Below are positions 1-11,184 of a stretch of 64,000 nucleotides of DNA, piece by piece. The position numbers and the translations under genes are program-made. The DNA comes from Chionis minor (lineage: Eukaryota; Chordata; Aves; Charadriiformes; Chionididae): positions 65,981 to 129,980 of the forward strand of contig VZSF01007313.1 of NCBI GenBank assembly GCA_013398295.1. The letters are read 5' to 3'. The notes below the pieces were generated by a model that had not been told where the DNA came from, did not search any database, and saw only the letters and a list, made by a program, of their open reading frames with translations. The number at the start of each line of letters is the position of its first letter. The stretch's first letter is position 1.

Positions 1-339
1 CCAACATATTAAATAAAATAATACAACACAAGTCGCTCTCACCACCCGATGATCGACTGCCCAGCCTGCGACAAGCAGTGATCACGGATGCCCACCACCC
101 AGCTAACCCCTATTTATATACTGACCACCACACCTATGGTATGGAATACTCCTTTGGCCAGCTTGTTTTGTCTGCGCGCCCTCTCAGCTTCTATGGGAAG
201 CTGGAAAAGTCCTTGACTAACGTAAACACCACCTGGCAACAACTAAAATAATATGCATTATCAGCATCATTCTGGCACCAAACCCAAAACACAGCAGCTA
301 TTAGGAAGTTAGTTAACTATCCCAGCTAAAACCAGGACA
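1..339 (-). mobile_element. Avian LTR-retrotransposon LTR, left-truncated by window
   Basis: On the minus strand this begins TGTCCTGGTTTTAGCTGGG at 339, in the style of an avian endogenous-retrovirus LTR. It keeps a TATA box (TATATAAATA, 111-120) about 220 bp in. It shares ordered blocks with the LTR at 6048-6638, for example the tatggaata...ctttgg...cag block at 136-156, the ccttgact block near 212 and the ccaaaacacag block near 285. It is therefore a diverged relative of the same broad group. The R-U5 end lies past the left edge, so solo versus proviral status cannot be decided here. Assignment comes from recognition of the LTR type, not from a search; the subfamily is uncertain. Orientation is the same as ANKHD1. 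Confidence 0.72.
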
Positions 340-3124
340 AACGCCAAGAAAGATTTGAGGTCTTAAAGTAGATTTGCTTTCCAAATCATGGAATAAAGCC
401 TCTGAATTGGCAAGGAATGGGAGAACTGATCACAGCAGATCTTGATTGACAGTGTTTATTGTTCCTTTAACTCAACAGCATTTGGGGAAGAAAGATCAAC
501 TTTCTTTCCTCAATCTAGAATCAGGGTGAAGAAAAATCCTCAAAACCTATGCTGCTTGCCTGCCTGATCTGAAAAAACCCAGAATATGGGGGTGGCTCAC
601 AAAACAATAAAGCAGCAGCAGCAAAATCCAGCAGTGGCTACATCTCTACAGGTAAATATAACAGGGCCAGGAGATCACTGGTCATTGACATCACTTATTC
701 CTCCGCCCTGGCCCTGTCAAGAACCACAGGGAGGAAGTCACCAGGGACTGTTGCCAGCTGGCAGCCGGGAAAACGTGCCATCAAGCTCATCTCCACTTCT
801 CTCAGAGGCCTTGTGCCCTCAAGAACCTCAAGACACAAGCAGTATTTTCCTCAAAGAGGAGCACTCCACAACAGAGCAAGATGCCGGATGCCCAGCTCCT
901 CAGTGTCTCCTCAGGTATAAAGAAGATTTCTGGAAAACAATGAAACGTCAGTGAAAGCAATCCCAGGAAAGACTGATGCTGTGGGATGAAAAAGGGAAAG
1001 AAAGAAAAGCAACTGGAAATGTACTTTCTGACCACCAGAGGAGAGCAAAATTAACTACAAACAAAGACTGACCAGAAGTCCTCGTCCAGATCTGCATTCA
1101 GTTCCCTACTCCACCACAGACTTCCTGGGACAACTTGCTGAAATCATCTAAGCTCATTTAAATGACTAATGAAAATTGCAAGGTATAGGAATCCCACGAT
1201 ACTGCCAAAGAAGCTTCTTCATACTCTGGCAATACCACACTTCAGAAACCTTCCTCAGAACAATTACAAAGATAAAAAATTTATTCAAAACAGGTTACAG
1301 CTTCTAACAAAGGAAAGCGACACAGCGGTTTGAAAGGAAACTGCTCCAAACCTGAGGCACCTGCTGTAAGCATCACTGCAGTTTGCAGGCATTTCCCCAT
1401 TTCCTTACAATCAGAACTCAAAACCGGTAGATTTATATGGCAGGTCTCCCTTTCACGTGCAATTTTCCTTTGCTTCCTTACTGTATTTTTCTTGACAGTT
1501 CCCTATTTTGACTGGCAGTACAAGAAAATGCAGTAAAATAGAACTTAACTTTAGAAAGGCATGAGGTTTTTCTTGGCAGTACTGATCAGAACTAGATGCT
1601 AAAGGCCACAACAAGCACTGTTCAGCTTAGTATTGAGAGGAAAAAAATAAAAATGACACAACTCTATTAAAATTAAGTGACATTTAATCAGCAACCTTTG
1701 CACATTTTTGAAAGTCTATGCATAGCAATTTATATTTTTTTGTTTCAGCCTTTGCTCCTCACAGAGATACTTCATGAATTATACCTTCTTATAACCAAGT
1801 ACTTAGATAGTTTTTTAAAAAAAACAACCCCAAACCCTACCCTGCTTCTGCTAAATTGGCTGATGCTTGGTACCCAACACTGACTTGAGCAGAGTGCAGC
1901 ACTTAGGCCAAAAAAACCACTAACACCACCAAACCGCCACCCTCTCTTTAACGTCACCTTCATTCCTGGTAGGAACATATGATGCAGAACTTTATTGCAG
2001 AAGAATTAATAAGGCCTGAAAATAAGTATAATAAGGCCTGAAGAGTAAAAGTATTATTAATTCACAATTACAGTATTAATGTATTTATATTTATAAATAT
2101 AAACTTAAAAAATAAAATACTTCCTTTAAGAATGAAATGTAAGTAACTTCATTAGGATGTTGATTTTACAGGTTCGTTGATAAACTGTTCTGACATTCAT
2201 ATTATTTAAAAGGAACAACCAACCCTAAAATATCCAACCAAAACCCTAATCTCCTCCCCAAACCAAAAAACTCACATACGTAGTGTGTGGAAAAAGAAAG
2301 GAGAATAGTGGGAGAAAGTACAAAAAGGCAACTAAAAGAACACTCTTCCCTGCTTATGTCTCATTAGACATAAGGCTCCTAAAACTCCTTTAAAAGACTA
2401 ACGTGTCAATTGCTTTTTACTGCTTAAAAGCCAAACTAAGATTATAACCCTGTAGCTGATGAAAAGGCAGTTTTAGGTCTCCCACTACATAATAGGAAAA
2501 AGTCAAGACAATTGCATAAACAACCTAGTTATGACTAAATGCATTACAGAAAATAAACACTGTGAAAGCAATATGCTAAAACCAAGAATTACAAGGAAAA
2601 AAAAAGAGTTCTGGAACAAAGAAAAAATTATATTATGCTGGTAAAAGTTGTTGCTCAGTTTAGGGGTTTTTTTGTGTTGTAGTTTTAAGATGTTACAGAC
2701 TGTTCAGAAACTAACACTAAAAAAGAGAAGCAGAAGCCCATTTTAAATTCAGAGCAGCAGAACAGGTAAACTCTAATACACAAGATTTTGGAAATAAAGT
2801 AACATAATGAATAGAGGCAATGCAGAAATATATCCTGCCAAACAATTAAACTTATGGATTATACTGAAATGAAGGTAATCAACTGCCACAGTGTAAGCTG
2901 TAGCTAAAGCTTTTCACTTAGCAGATGAAAGATTACCCATTAGGAATTTTTATTTTTTTAGACCAAACAGAATACGCAGGCTTTTTAACAGGTTTCTTTC
3001 GTGCCTCTTTTCACGCCCATACATGAATCTCAATTGCTAAAATCGTCTTCCTGCTCAATGAGCAGATAAGCTTTGGCACAGGAGTTTGTAACTGAAGCAC
3101 CACGAGCTGCAGCAAAAGTCTTAC
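1..3124 (-). other. ANKHD1: ANKHD1 intron 10 (partial; runs off left edge)
   Basis: AT-rich intronic sequence with no recognisable coding exon. The low end holds a truncated LTR (1-339). Other contents are a 9-bp hairpin (2353-2374), a 20-bp AT palindrome (2084-2103), a 13-bp direct repeat (2008-2020 and 2030-2042), and AATAAA on the gene strand at 2949-2954. Small ORFs at 586-954 and 1330-1883 have no family features and look like chance. Confidence 0.85.
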
Positions 3125-3234
3125 CAAATCAGCACCAGCTTGGAGCAACACATCTGCAACATCAGTATGTCCATTTTCACAGGCGTAGGTCAAAGCTGTA
3201 TCCCCTGTGGCTGTGGTGGCGTGAACATTAGCTC
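3125..3234 (-). CDS. ANKHD1: ANKHD1 exon 10: ankyrin repeat 12
   Basis: A 110 nt exon reading (G)ANVHATTATGDTALTYACE, then NGHTDVADVLLQAGADL. This is the last exon visible; by remembered human numbering it ends near residue 596. The acceptor is TTCTAG|GAGC and the donor GATTTG|GTAAGAC. It ends in phase 0. The next expected residues (EHESEGGRTPLMKAARAGH) are not encoded anywhere in 1-3124, so exon 11 lies beyond the left edge. Reading past the donor gives a 37-codon in-frame tail to a stop at 3011-3013, with AATAAA about 57 nt further on, so an alternative terminal exon is possible. Confidence 0.96.
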
Positions 3235-4679
3235 CTAGAAACACAACAGGAGTTTCTTCTTATTGGACATCTCCTTATCAACTAGTTCGCATCAGATCAA
3301 CACAAAAAATCAAGGCACTTTATCTGTGACAACAGCTATATCCTACTGACAGCAGCTCCCACAGCCCAAGGGCATTGCTCGCGTGGCAAGAATTGCTCTC
3401 ATAGTAAAAATACTCTGAGGAGAGGGCATAAGCCAAAGCTTGGGAAAAGCACGACTGGCAATCTAAACACTTAAGCCTATATGCTCACTTATTCCTAAAA
3501 ATCACTCGAAGGCAATGAAGATTTCAGTTGTTACAACAAAAGTAAGTGAATCCAGACAGTTGTCTAGACTATCCATTTGACATGGAGGTGCACGCCAAGG
3601 AAAATCAGACAACATACAAGCAGTATTAATACAAATGCAATAACAAGACCATATACTTCCACAAATTTCATTTCTTCCCTGCTCTTTAAAACAATTTGCT
3701 TTCAAACCATTTTGCATTTTTATTTTGTTGAAATAATTTGACTATCTTCATATATGCCAGCTTCACGGTTCTTGCTATGTAATGCATTATTCTTCAAAAA
3801 AAGATGCCAATGCCAACGTGATTAGCTATATTTAGAGACTTCCTGATGCCAAAACAAGGCTCCTCAATTAACTTGCTACATAATCAGAAGTGAAGTGCAA
3901 GCAGCGTTTCAAGGGAGCTGGTGAGGGGTATCACGTGCTGGTGTCACTGCACAGAGACATGCAGTTGCTACTGTCCCTCGACAAGCAGCGAGCGTTACTT
4001 TCCAGAATTACAAATCCAGGCAATTTTATGCTTATTCTTAGAAAACTGCACGCAAACAAATCACCTCCCTTAACAAGGAAGATGCAGCTCCTTTTTATTT
4101 ATTTGTTATTTTAAGCTGTATTACTACACTTAGGCTTGAACAACTTTAAAATATCAGATGAACTTTGAAGCGTCATTTCCCCCCAACTCCAGCAAGATTT
4201 AAATTTTACTACTGTACAAGGTAGTAGTAAAACTCATTCATCACAGAAATTCAGCACATTCCAGAATCTGTCCTGCACACTGATTCCCAGGCCACAATTC
4301 CTAAAGTACTGGTTATTCAGGGAGGCTGACTGCAGATAATCAGGCTCAGTCAAAGCAGGAGCAGCACGTAAAAATAAGCATTATCTGTATTAACATTTTG
4401 CCCTAAATGCAGTTAGCTGGAAACAATGTTCCTAATGAACACCGATTTTTTGGTTTTTACATATGGAACATAATACAGTGCTCCATGAGACACTTTCCTC
4501 TGTTAACAGTATCAAACAATATTAAGGTGTAACATATGCTTTTTTCTTCTTGATAAGGTATCTGAGAATACAGTTTCTTGTTACAACACTGCAACCATCA
4601 AGCCTAGGTTTCTTGTAAGTCATATAGAACATTGAGTCTGTGATATTTGTGGGCTAGACCATTTGCACTGCACACATAC
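3235..4679 (-). other. ANKHD1: ANKHD1 intron 9
   Basis: A 1445 bp intron between exons 9 and 10. It is AT-rich with no repeat family recognised. A 10-bp inverted repeat with a 9-nt loop lies at 4204-4232. The ORFs at 3502-3717 and 3890-4114 show no protein features. Confidence 0.9.
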
Positions 4680-4871
4680 CTGCTGCCAGCAAGTATTTAA
4701 CTAATTCAAGATGACCCTCTTGAGCAGCTTCCATCAAAGGTGTTGAGCAGCCAAGTTCTATATCAGCTCCTGCCTTAATAAGGAAGTCGGCTACTTCAGA
4801 AAACCCTCCGCAACATGCCAGAGTAAGAGCCGTTTCCTGCGTTTCTTCCGTCTGTGCATTTATATTTGCCC
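4680..4871 (-). CDS. ANKHD1: ANKHD1 exon 9: ankyrin repeats 10-11
   Basis: The 192 nt exon reads (G)ANINAQTEETQETALTLAC, then CGGFSEVADFLIKAGADIEL and the shortened repeat GCSTPLMEAAQEGHLELVKY, ending LLAA plus one base. GFSEVADF indicates ANKHD1 (ANKRD17 has GFLEVADF). The two repeats meet at ELGCSTPLMEA with a shorter loop than usual, which also fits the family. The acceptor is TTTCATAG|GGGCA and the donor GCAGCAG|GTATGTGTG. Phase is 1 in and 1 out. Confidence 0.96.
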
Positions 4872-5080
4872 CTATGAAACAAAACAGCCATTATTTGAAC
4901 TCACCAGTCACAGGGTATAGAGGTGAATGCTCATCACCTCCACAGTTTGGGCTTAGTTACAGGAATAAGCAGTGACAGCCACACGCTACAGCAGAGGAAT
5001 TTGCACGGAATACCTAATGGGAAACGGTCAACACGCTCCATTCTTCGTAACGAATGCTCAAGAAACAGCAATGAGCTCAC
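4872..5080 (-). other. ANKHD1: ANKHD1 intron 8 (209 bp)
   Basis: Shortest intron of the window, GTGAGC...CATAG on the gene strand. Nothing else is seen in it. The plus-strand ORF crossing it (4923-5252) is an antisense shadow of exon 8. Confidence 0.93.
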
Positions 5081-5318
5081 CTTGTGCCAGCAGCAAGGCT
5101 ACCATCTCTTCATGGCCTTCCCGGGCAGCTTCCATGAGAGGAGTGTAACCTTCATCATTAACTTCCTCCAGGTTAGCTCCCCTTTCGATGAGAAGAGCTG
5201 CCAACTCCACGTGTCCACCACAAGCAGCCAGAGTGAGCGGAGATTCAAATGAATCTGCGGGCATATTCACTTGAGCACCACTGTCTAAAAGCAAGCGTGC
5301 CACCTCCACGTGTCCGTC
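5081..5318 (-). CDS. ANKHD1: ANKHD1 exon 8: ankyrin repeats 7-9
   Basis: A 238 nt exon reading DGHVEVARLLLDSGAQVNMP, then a repeat containing LTLAACGGHVELAALLIERG, then NLEEVNDEGYTPLMEAAREG and HEEMVALLLAQ plus one base. IERGANLEEVNDEG and LLLAQG are ANKHD1 forms; ANKRD17 has IERGASLEEVNDEG and LLLGQG. The acceptor is GTTGCAG|GACGG and the donor CACAAG|GTGAGC. Phase is 0 in and 1 out. Intron 8 downstream is only 209 bp, the shortest in the window. Confidence 0.97.
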
Positions 5319-8300
5319 CTGCAACACAAACGTCAACATAAAAATCAGAAACAGTTGAAACTCCTTGATGCTGTAGCTACAATCACACTGGGTCTGAAAA
5401 CGATCCTAAAAAGACAGGGTCTTTTTACTTACAACGGTTCAATTTATGATATAGTTATGGTCATACTTGGATTAAACCGATATTTAGGTTTTCACCTACA
5501 TCTAAGCTAGGCTTAAAAGCACGAGACAAAAAGAACTAGATATATGTTGTGGGATTTTTCTCCTGGGGACTAGGAAAAGAGTTATGGGATAAAACTTTCT
5601 TAAATATCCAGCAAAATACCTGGGAAACAAAAATAATAGAGATAGCAAAGAAATACCGTGAGTAATAAACCCACTCCACGATTAAACCCCAAAACAAGTA
5701 TTGGAAAAAAGATTGTCTTTTATTTTGTAGTTGATTCCTGGCTTCTAGAGACAAAAAAGCACCGAGTGGCAGTTTCTAGGTCCTGGGAAATATACCTACA
5801 GAGAAAGTGAAGTGAGTTACAATGAGGTAGGTAACAGGAGGAGGGAAGACTTGAATAAATCTTAAAGGAGGCTGCAAAGTGCCTTGGGGTGAAGCAATCT
5901 TTACCACAGAGGGACGAGAATTAAGATCGCCACAGCAGCCTGAGCACTTACCAATCAAAGCATCTAAACGCAGCTGTCAGCTTCTCAAGAAACTATTACT
6001 AAACTCTCCAAGTTACTTGAAATAGACCAAAATACCTAACCCCCCTGTGTGACAGTTTAACCTCAGCTGGCAACTAGCACCACCAGCTGCTCGCAGGCTC
6101 CCCCCTGCTGGGAGGGGGGACACAAGCAGAAGAGTAAAAGTAAGTAAACCTGTGGGTTGACCTAAAGACTGTTTAATAAGGAAAACAAAAGCTGCCCAGG
6201 CAACCAACGCCAAACAAGGAGTTCATTCCCTGCTTCCCATGGGCAGGCAGGTGTTCAGCCATCCCCAGGAAAGCAGGACTCCATCATGCGTAATGGTAAC
6301 TTGGGAAGACAAACGCTACCACTCCGGACATCCCCCCCCTTCCTCCTTTTTCTCCCAGCTTTCCATACTGACCGTGATGTCACACACTATGGAATAGCCC
6401 TTTGGTCAGTCGGGGCCAGCTGTCCCAACTGTGTCCCCTCCCAGCTCCTAAGTGCACCCCCAGCCCACTGCTGGCGGGTGGTGTGAGGAGCAGAAAAGAC
6501 CTTGACTCTGGGTGCGCACTGCTCAACAGTGACAAAACATCCCGGAATTATCAACACTGGTTCAGCACAATTCCAAAACACAGCCCCACATCACCTACTG
6601 TGAAGAAAATTAACTCCACCCCAGCCAAAACAAGCACACCACGTTTCACCTACGGTGCGGTTTGTAGAGAGCCACGATACCTCTGAAAAGGGGAAAACAT
6701 AAAGAAGTTTTGGCCTTAGGAAAGAAGAAACACTCACACGGTTTCTCCCTGCCACATAACTTGAGTAACTGTGACCCAACCACGTGGAACAATTTGGAGA
6801 AGAGATCTTGAAAAACTGGAACAGATTACAAACTACACCTAATGAAGGGGGAAGCTTAGAGCCACGTAAAGAGTGCTCAGTGAGATATGGAAGGTCTGGG
6901 GGTCTAATCAGAGGACATTTCATACTAGACCTTTTTCCAGCATACACAATTAACAGGGTAACTTAGGGATGGAAAGGGAATGCCAAATAAAAGACTTGAA
7001 TCAACGTATGTTCTTTGTATCTCAGTGGAGAGAAAACCACTTGCACAGTGCAGGCGTACAGGTATTAGGTGCCGTCACCTTGGTCACTCCATTCACCATC
7101 CAAAGAAATATGGGGATCTTTCAGGCGGAGTTGATGATTTAGAGCACCGTGTCCTGACACAGTGGTTCTCCTGGGATTTGACAGTTAAACTGGATTAATT
7201 CTTTAAACTAGCCCCAACACATGCTAACAGATTTTGGTAGAGAACTAAAGAATACTTCTTCCTGAGGAAGACATAAAAAGGGCCAATTTCAGTGGCAAAC
7301 AGCAGATGGTTTTATTTTGTGTCCTTGGAAGGAAAGCTCAATAAAATGGGGCAATACTAAAGTGCAAAAAACCAGACATCAGAAGACCTCTCTGCCCAAG
7401 CTTCAAGCCAGAGCTGTCCAGGCTAGGGCACTGACACCTCGGGGCGATTTATAAAGCTAAGAATTCCACTAATTCCCAAAATTAAAGAACTTCTTATGTA
7501 TTAAGAACAGCAACCTCAAGCGAACTACTAGTTCCCCGTTCCGATCACATCAAAACTGTCAGCCAGTAACCCAAAGGGCTAACACAGAGCTACGGAGAAG
7601 GGGGCAAGAGGGCTATCAGACACACAACTCCTGTAGCCCTTAGGCTGGCCACAAGCAGGCAGTAACCTGAGACTGACGGCAATCAATGCTGTGAATTAAA
7701 GACAGGCTGCTGTTCTCAGAGAAGATGGCTAAAAGCCAACAACCACCTCATCTAAAGGCATTATCCCAGGCGTGGCACTCCATCTTGCCCAAAGCATACC
7801 AAAACTCAAGAGACACTTACAAAATAATTAGTGATCAGAGACCAGACACCTCAGCTCCCTGTATTTGCAGCGTTCATTAGTTGGAAAACAGTGAATACTG
7901 GGAAAAGTCACAATAATTTGGTGGAACCGTTCCCTTCGGCAAGGGTGCAGCCAGAAGACAACAAGGAACAAATTCCAGCATTTGGCTTGGAGTTGTGACT
8001 TCAAAGGATCAATTTCCTCCCTGTTGCTTTTAATGGTCAATACACACTCTGTAATGCAAACTAATCTGAAACATCCAAGAGCTAAAAATGTGGATGCAAC
8101 CCACCCAACTTTATCTTCCCCAAGTGAGACCCTTCACAGCCTCCAAGTCAGCTCAGAGCTCAGACTTTACCACCATGAAAGATTAAAAAAAAAAAAAAAA
8201 AGACTAAAACCAAAGAGAACAGTGGACTGATTAAAACATCTAACCTGCAGTCACGCTGCAATCTCCTTTAGGTGACAGCATACACCCACTGCAACTGCAT

Positions 8301-9290
8301 CATTGGCATGAGGCTCTCACGCAGGGAATGCTATTCAAGGATACTCTTACCACCTCACCACCAGAAGACTTCAACAGCTCTTGAGACATTATAGTCTGAC
8401 CTTGATTACTTGCATCATCACCTCACAACTGCACTAAAAGAACACTTGATCCTCCACCCCTCAGAAGCCTGGAGGAACATTGCAGCCTGTCTTCTAAGGC
8501 TTATAGGCTACTGGGACCAAATTAAGTTTTAGTCTGCTCACTGCGCTTCCCATGAAAACAAGGTCCCTGTTCTTTCATCCAAGAAGTTCCCCATCTGGAA
8601 GAGTAAAGGTCACCTATGGTCTGGACAAAAACGGTTGCAGGTAAGCTTTGACACAACAGCACGCATTAGATGTTGTGTATTCACAACAGGTGGCAGCTGT
8701 TGGAAAGGGAAGTTCTTCCTCAATGGCTGCTTTGAAATTGTACGAGTTGCCCAATAACTAAGAACTAAACTACTTTGGATCTACCGGTTTATTTTCAGAA
8801 TGAAAACCTCACAGCACCATTTACCAAAACTTAGATGAGAGCAAACCATCTCTCCATGCAAAATGCTTCCCACAGTGGTGAAAGGACACATGCGATGCAT
8901 TAGTCACCCAGCCCAGTGCACTTCTGGGAGGCTCCTACCATGATGATCTGAGACCTTATTTAGAGAGACAAAGGTGGACTCTTACCCTGAGACAGAAACA
9001 GTGACTTGGGCTCAACCTACTGCTTTACTGCACTGCAGATTAGCTACCCCGGCACTTCACATAGGAAGCATTTAAAACAACACATCACACCCCCAAAAAT
9101 CAGACTAATTTTTTCCTATGACCAATTTGAAGCTGGCCACCTGCAGTAACCACAGTAAAAGCTTTCTTACAACAAAAACTAACACATACCTGCAGACCCA
9201 AACCAGCTTGTTAACAAAGGCTCAGTTTATTTTATCATCTCTTTTATTCCTCTCATTGAAAAGGAAGTAGTAGAAATAAAGGCTATTTAC
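5319..9290 (-). other. ANKHD1: ANKHD1 intron 7
   Basis: A 3972 bp intron. It contains a full-length-looking LTR at about 6048-6638 and a 16-base A-tract near 8185-8200. No host coding sequence was recognised. Small ORFs at 6784-6966, 6980-7198 and 7828-8230 have no conserved features. Confidence 0.88.
6048..6638 (-). mobile_element. Avian endogenous-retrovirus LTR, probably solo
   Basis: On the minus strand it runs from TGTGCTTGTTTTGGCTGGG at 6638 to a CA end near 6048, about 590 bp, bounded TG...CA as LTRs are. Recognisable blocks are a degenerate TATA region near 6357-6366, an ATTAAA polyadenylation-type signal near 6170-6176 (plus strand tttaat), and a pyrimidine-rich end. It matches a dispersed avian LTR sequence I know from many bird loci. 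No gag, pol or env reading frame lies on either side, so it looks like a solo LTR. A target-site duplication was not clear (6-bp flanks do not match by eye). It lies in the sense direction of ANKHD1 within intron 7. The exact family (ERVK- or ERVL-like) is not decided. Confidence 0.8.
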
Positions 9291-9385
9291 CATGCAGGCC
9301 TCCATTAGCGCCGTGTGCATCTCATCTGTTTTATGTTCTTGATCAGCTCCAGCTTCAAGCAAAAAACGCACCATATCTAAATGGC
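9291..9385 (-). CDS. ANKHD1: ANKHD1 exon 7: ankyrin repeat 6-7 junction
   Basis: A short 95 nt exon reading (G)HLDMVRFLLEAGADQEHKT, then DEMHTALMEACM. HLDMVRFLL is the ANKHD1 form (ANKRD17 has HLEMVRFLL). The acceptor is TTTGAAG|GCCAT and the donor CATG|GTAAATAG. It enters in phase 1 and ends in phase 0, which lets exon 8 begin with a complete Asp codon. It is too short to show as an independent ORF; it was found by looking for the residues missing between exons 6 and 8. Confidence 0.94.
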
Positions 9386-10950
9386 CTTCAAAAGAAACAG
9401 ATCAAAATAAATAAGCATTTAATATTGTAAACTTTAGAGGTACAGACAATACACAATGAAATCATTTAGACATTCATAGTTTGCTATTACAATTTTTACA
9501 GGTTTCATTCACAAACCTGCTCTTTTTTAAGTACTCAAAAAAATACCAATGCAAAACAGACAGCCAAGACTTTAGACAGCCTTTCCCAAAGACACTGCCC
9601 AACTGTGAGAGGAAGACAGATGTCTCGAATTCAAACTTATGCAACAGGAATCCTTCCTTGTGACTTCAAGTTTTAAAAGACTGCGGTTATTTCTTATTCC
9701 ACTGCATAGTGACGTATCACTTAAGTGTTCCAAGGCAGCACACAATTGGAGGGGGTTATCTTTTAGAGATAACTTCGCATAAATCTGAACTTAACTTTAA
9801 GCTTTTTAATCCCAGCATTCGCAGACATATTTCTGAGAACGATGAAACACACATGCCATATTCTGTTATCTAACACTATTTCTATCAGCTTCTACTGAAC
9901 TTTACCAATATTTGTTTTCAACTCTACTATGGCTTCTGTCATTTTAGAACTTGTCCCTTACAAGTTATATATTTTATCCTCTCAACAAGCATCCTCCTCC
10001 AAGACAAGACTTCACTTTACATAACCTGAGAGGTAAACCAGGTAACTCAACCATCTTGTGACAGATAATACAGGAAATCTCTAGTCAGTTAAGTTCTTAC
10101 ATTACATCACTCTATTAAGTTTTAAATCAGAAGAAACAAGAATGCCCCTCCAAAATAGCCAGGAGTACTATTTACTGAAAATTCTCTGTAAGGGACTACT
10201 ATATGCTGCACGAAATCCATGACAAATCCAGATGCAAGCTTCCAGATGGGCTATACATAGTACGTATCCTCCAATTCTAACCACAGAGGCGAAACCTGAA
10301 GTTACTATGACAATCTGCATCCTTTTAGCTTCTATTAGGAGAAAAACAATTGTTGGAAGTTTTATGGAGGTTTCTGGAAGAAAGAAAACCTTGGAAGCAT
10401 GCTGGATTACTATTGCATGGTTACTTTATATAGAAAATATATTAGGTCAGACGTCCATAAAAGTTCATAATACATTAAAATTCATAGACATCCCTGAAGT
10501 ACACTGAAGAAAAAGTATCCAGTAATAATATTAGGATTTTCACCCCATCGGGTATTCCAGGAATATTTTCCTAACTTCCTATTTTCCTAACAACTAACGG
10601 AGATGTTTTCAGAACTTGCAGAGAGTTGGTGAGGGAATCTGAATGAAACAGGGAATGCAGTAGGAGGGGAAGAGGAGAGTGGTGGTGTGTCAAAGCACAA
10701 GTTTGGACGCAGCCAGTCACAAGTTTGCATCTGCGACATGTTGAATACACGTCCCCCACATTTGGACACAAGCAGACAGGCTTAATACCACTGCACCGTG
10801 GAAGAGCATTTCCTGACATCAAGTTTAAAAGCAAAATCCAGTACTCCAAAACTCTTAAGAAAATATTCAAAGTACGGCTGGAAGCTTGAGTTAGGTAAAT
10901 CCTAGCAAATAAATTTAAACAAAAATACAAGACAACGCAAGAGACAATAC
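9386..10950 (-). other. ANKHD1: ANKHD1 intron 6
   Basis: A 1565 bp intron with no transposon recognised. The first ~380 nt after the exon 6 donor (10950 down to 10571) stay open in the ankyrin frame. The plus-strand ORF at 10232-10507 has no recognisable features. Confidence 0.9.
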
Positions 10951-11184
10951 CTTTATAGCATGCGAGTGTAAGTGCACTTTCTTTGAACTCGTTGGAGTGA
11001 GTGTTGATTCCTGCACCGTACTCCAGCAATACTCTTGCAACCTCAACATGACCTGCACTGGCTGCTTCCATTAAGGGGGTATGCCCGTTCTCATTGTGGT
11101 CTTCTATATTAGCACCGGCTTTCAATAGCACCTTCACTATGTCAACAAAGCCCCCAGCACAAGCGTAAGTGAGAGCTGTGTTCC
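10951..11184 (-). CDS. ANKHD1: ANKHD1 exon 6: ankyrin repeats 3-6
   Basis: The 234 nt exon carries over two ankyrin repeats, including NTALTYACAGGFVDIVKVLL, the consensus-like NENGHTPLMEAASAGHVEVA and INTHSNEFKESALTLACYK. AGGFVDIVKVLL and VEVARVLL match ANKHD1; ANKRD17 has AGGYVDVVKVLL and VEVARLLL. The acceptor is CTCTGCAG|GGAAC and the donor TATAAAG|GTATTGTC. Phase is 1 in and 1 out. The frame stays open for 126 codons past the donor into intron 6, down to a stop at 10571-10573, so a long in-frame ORF on this strand is part exon and part intron. Confidence 0.96.

Noticed and set aside
4923..5252. 109-codon plus-strand ORF over exon 8
   Set aside because: Antisense shadow of a conserved ankyrin exon; the protein has no ankyrin or other motif.
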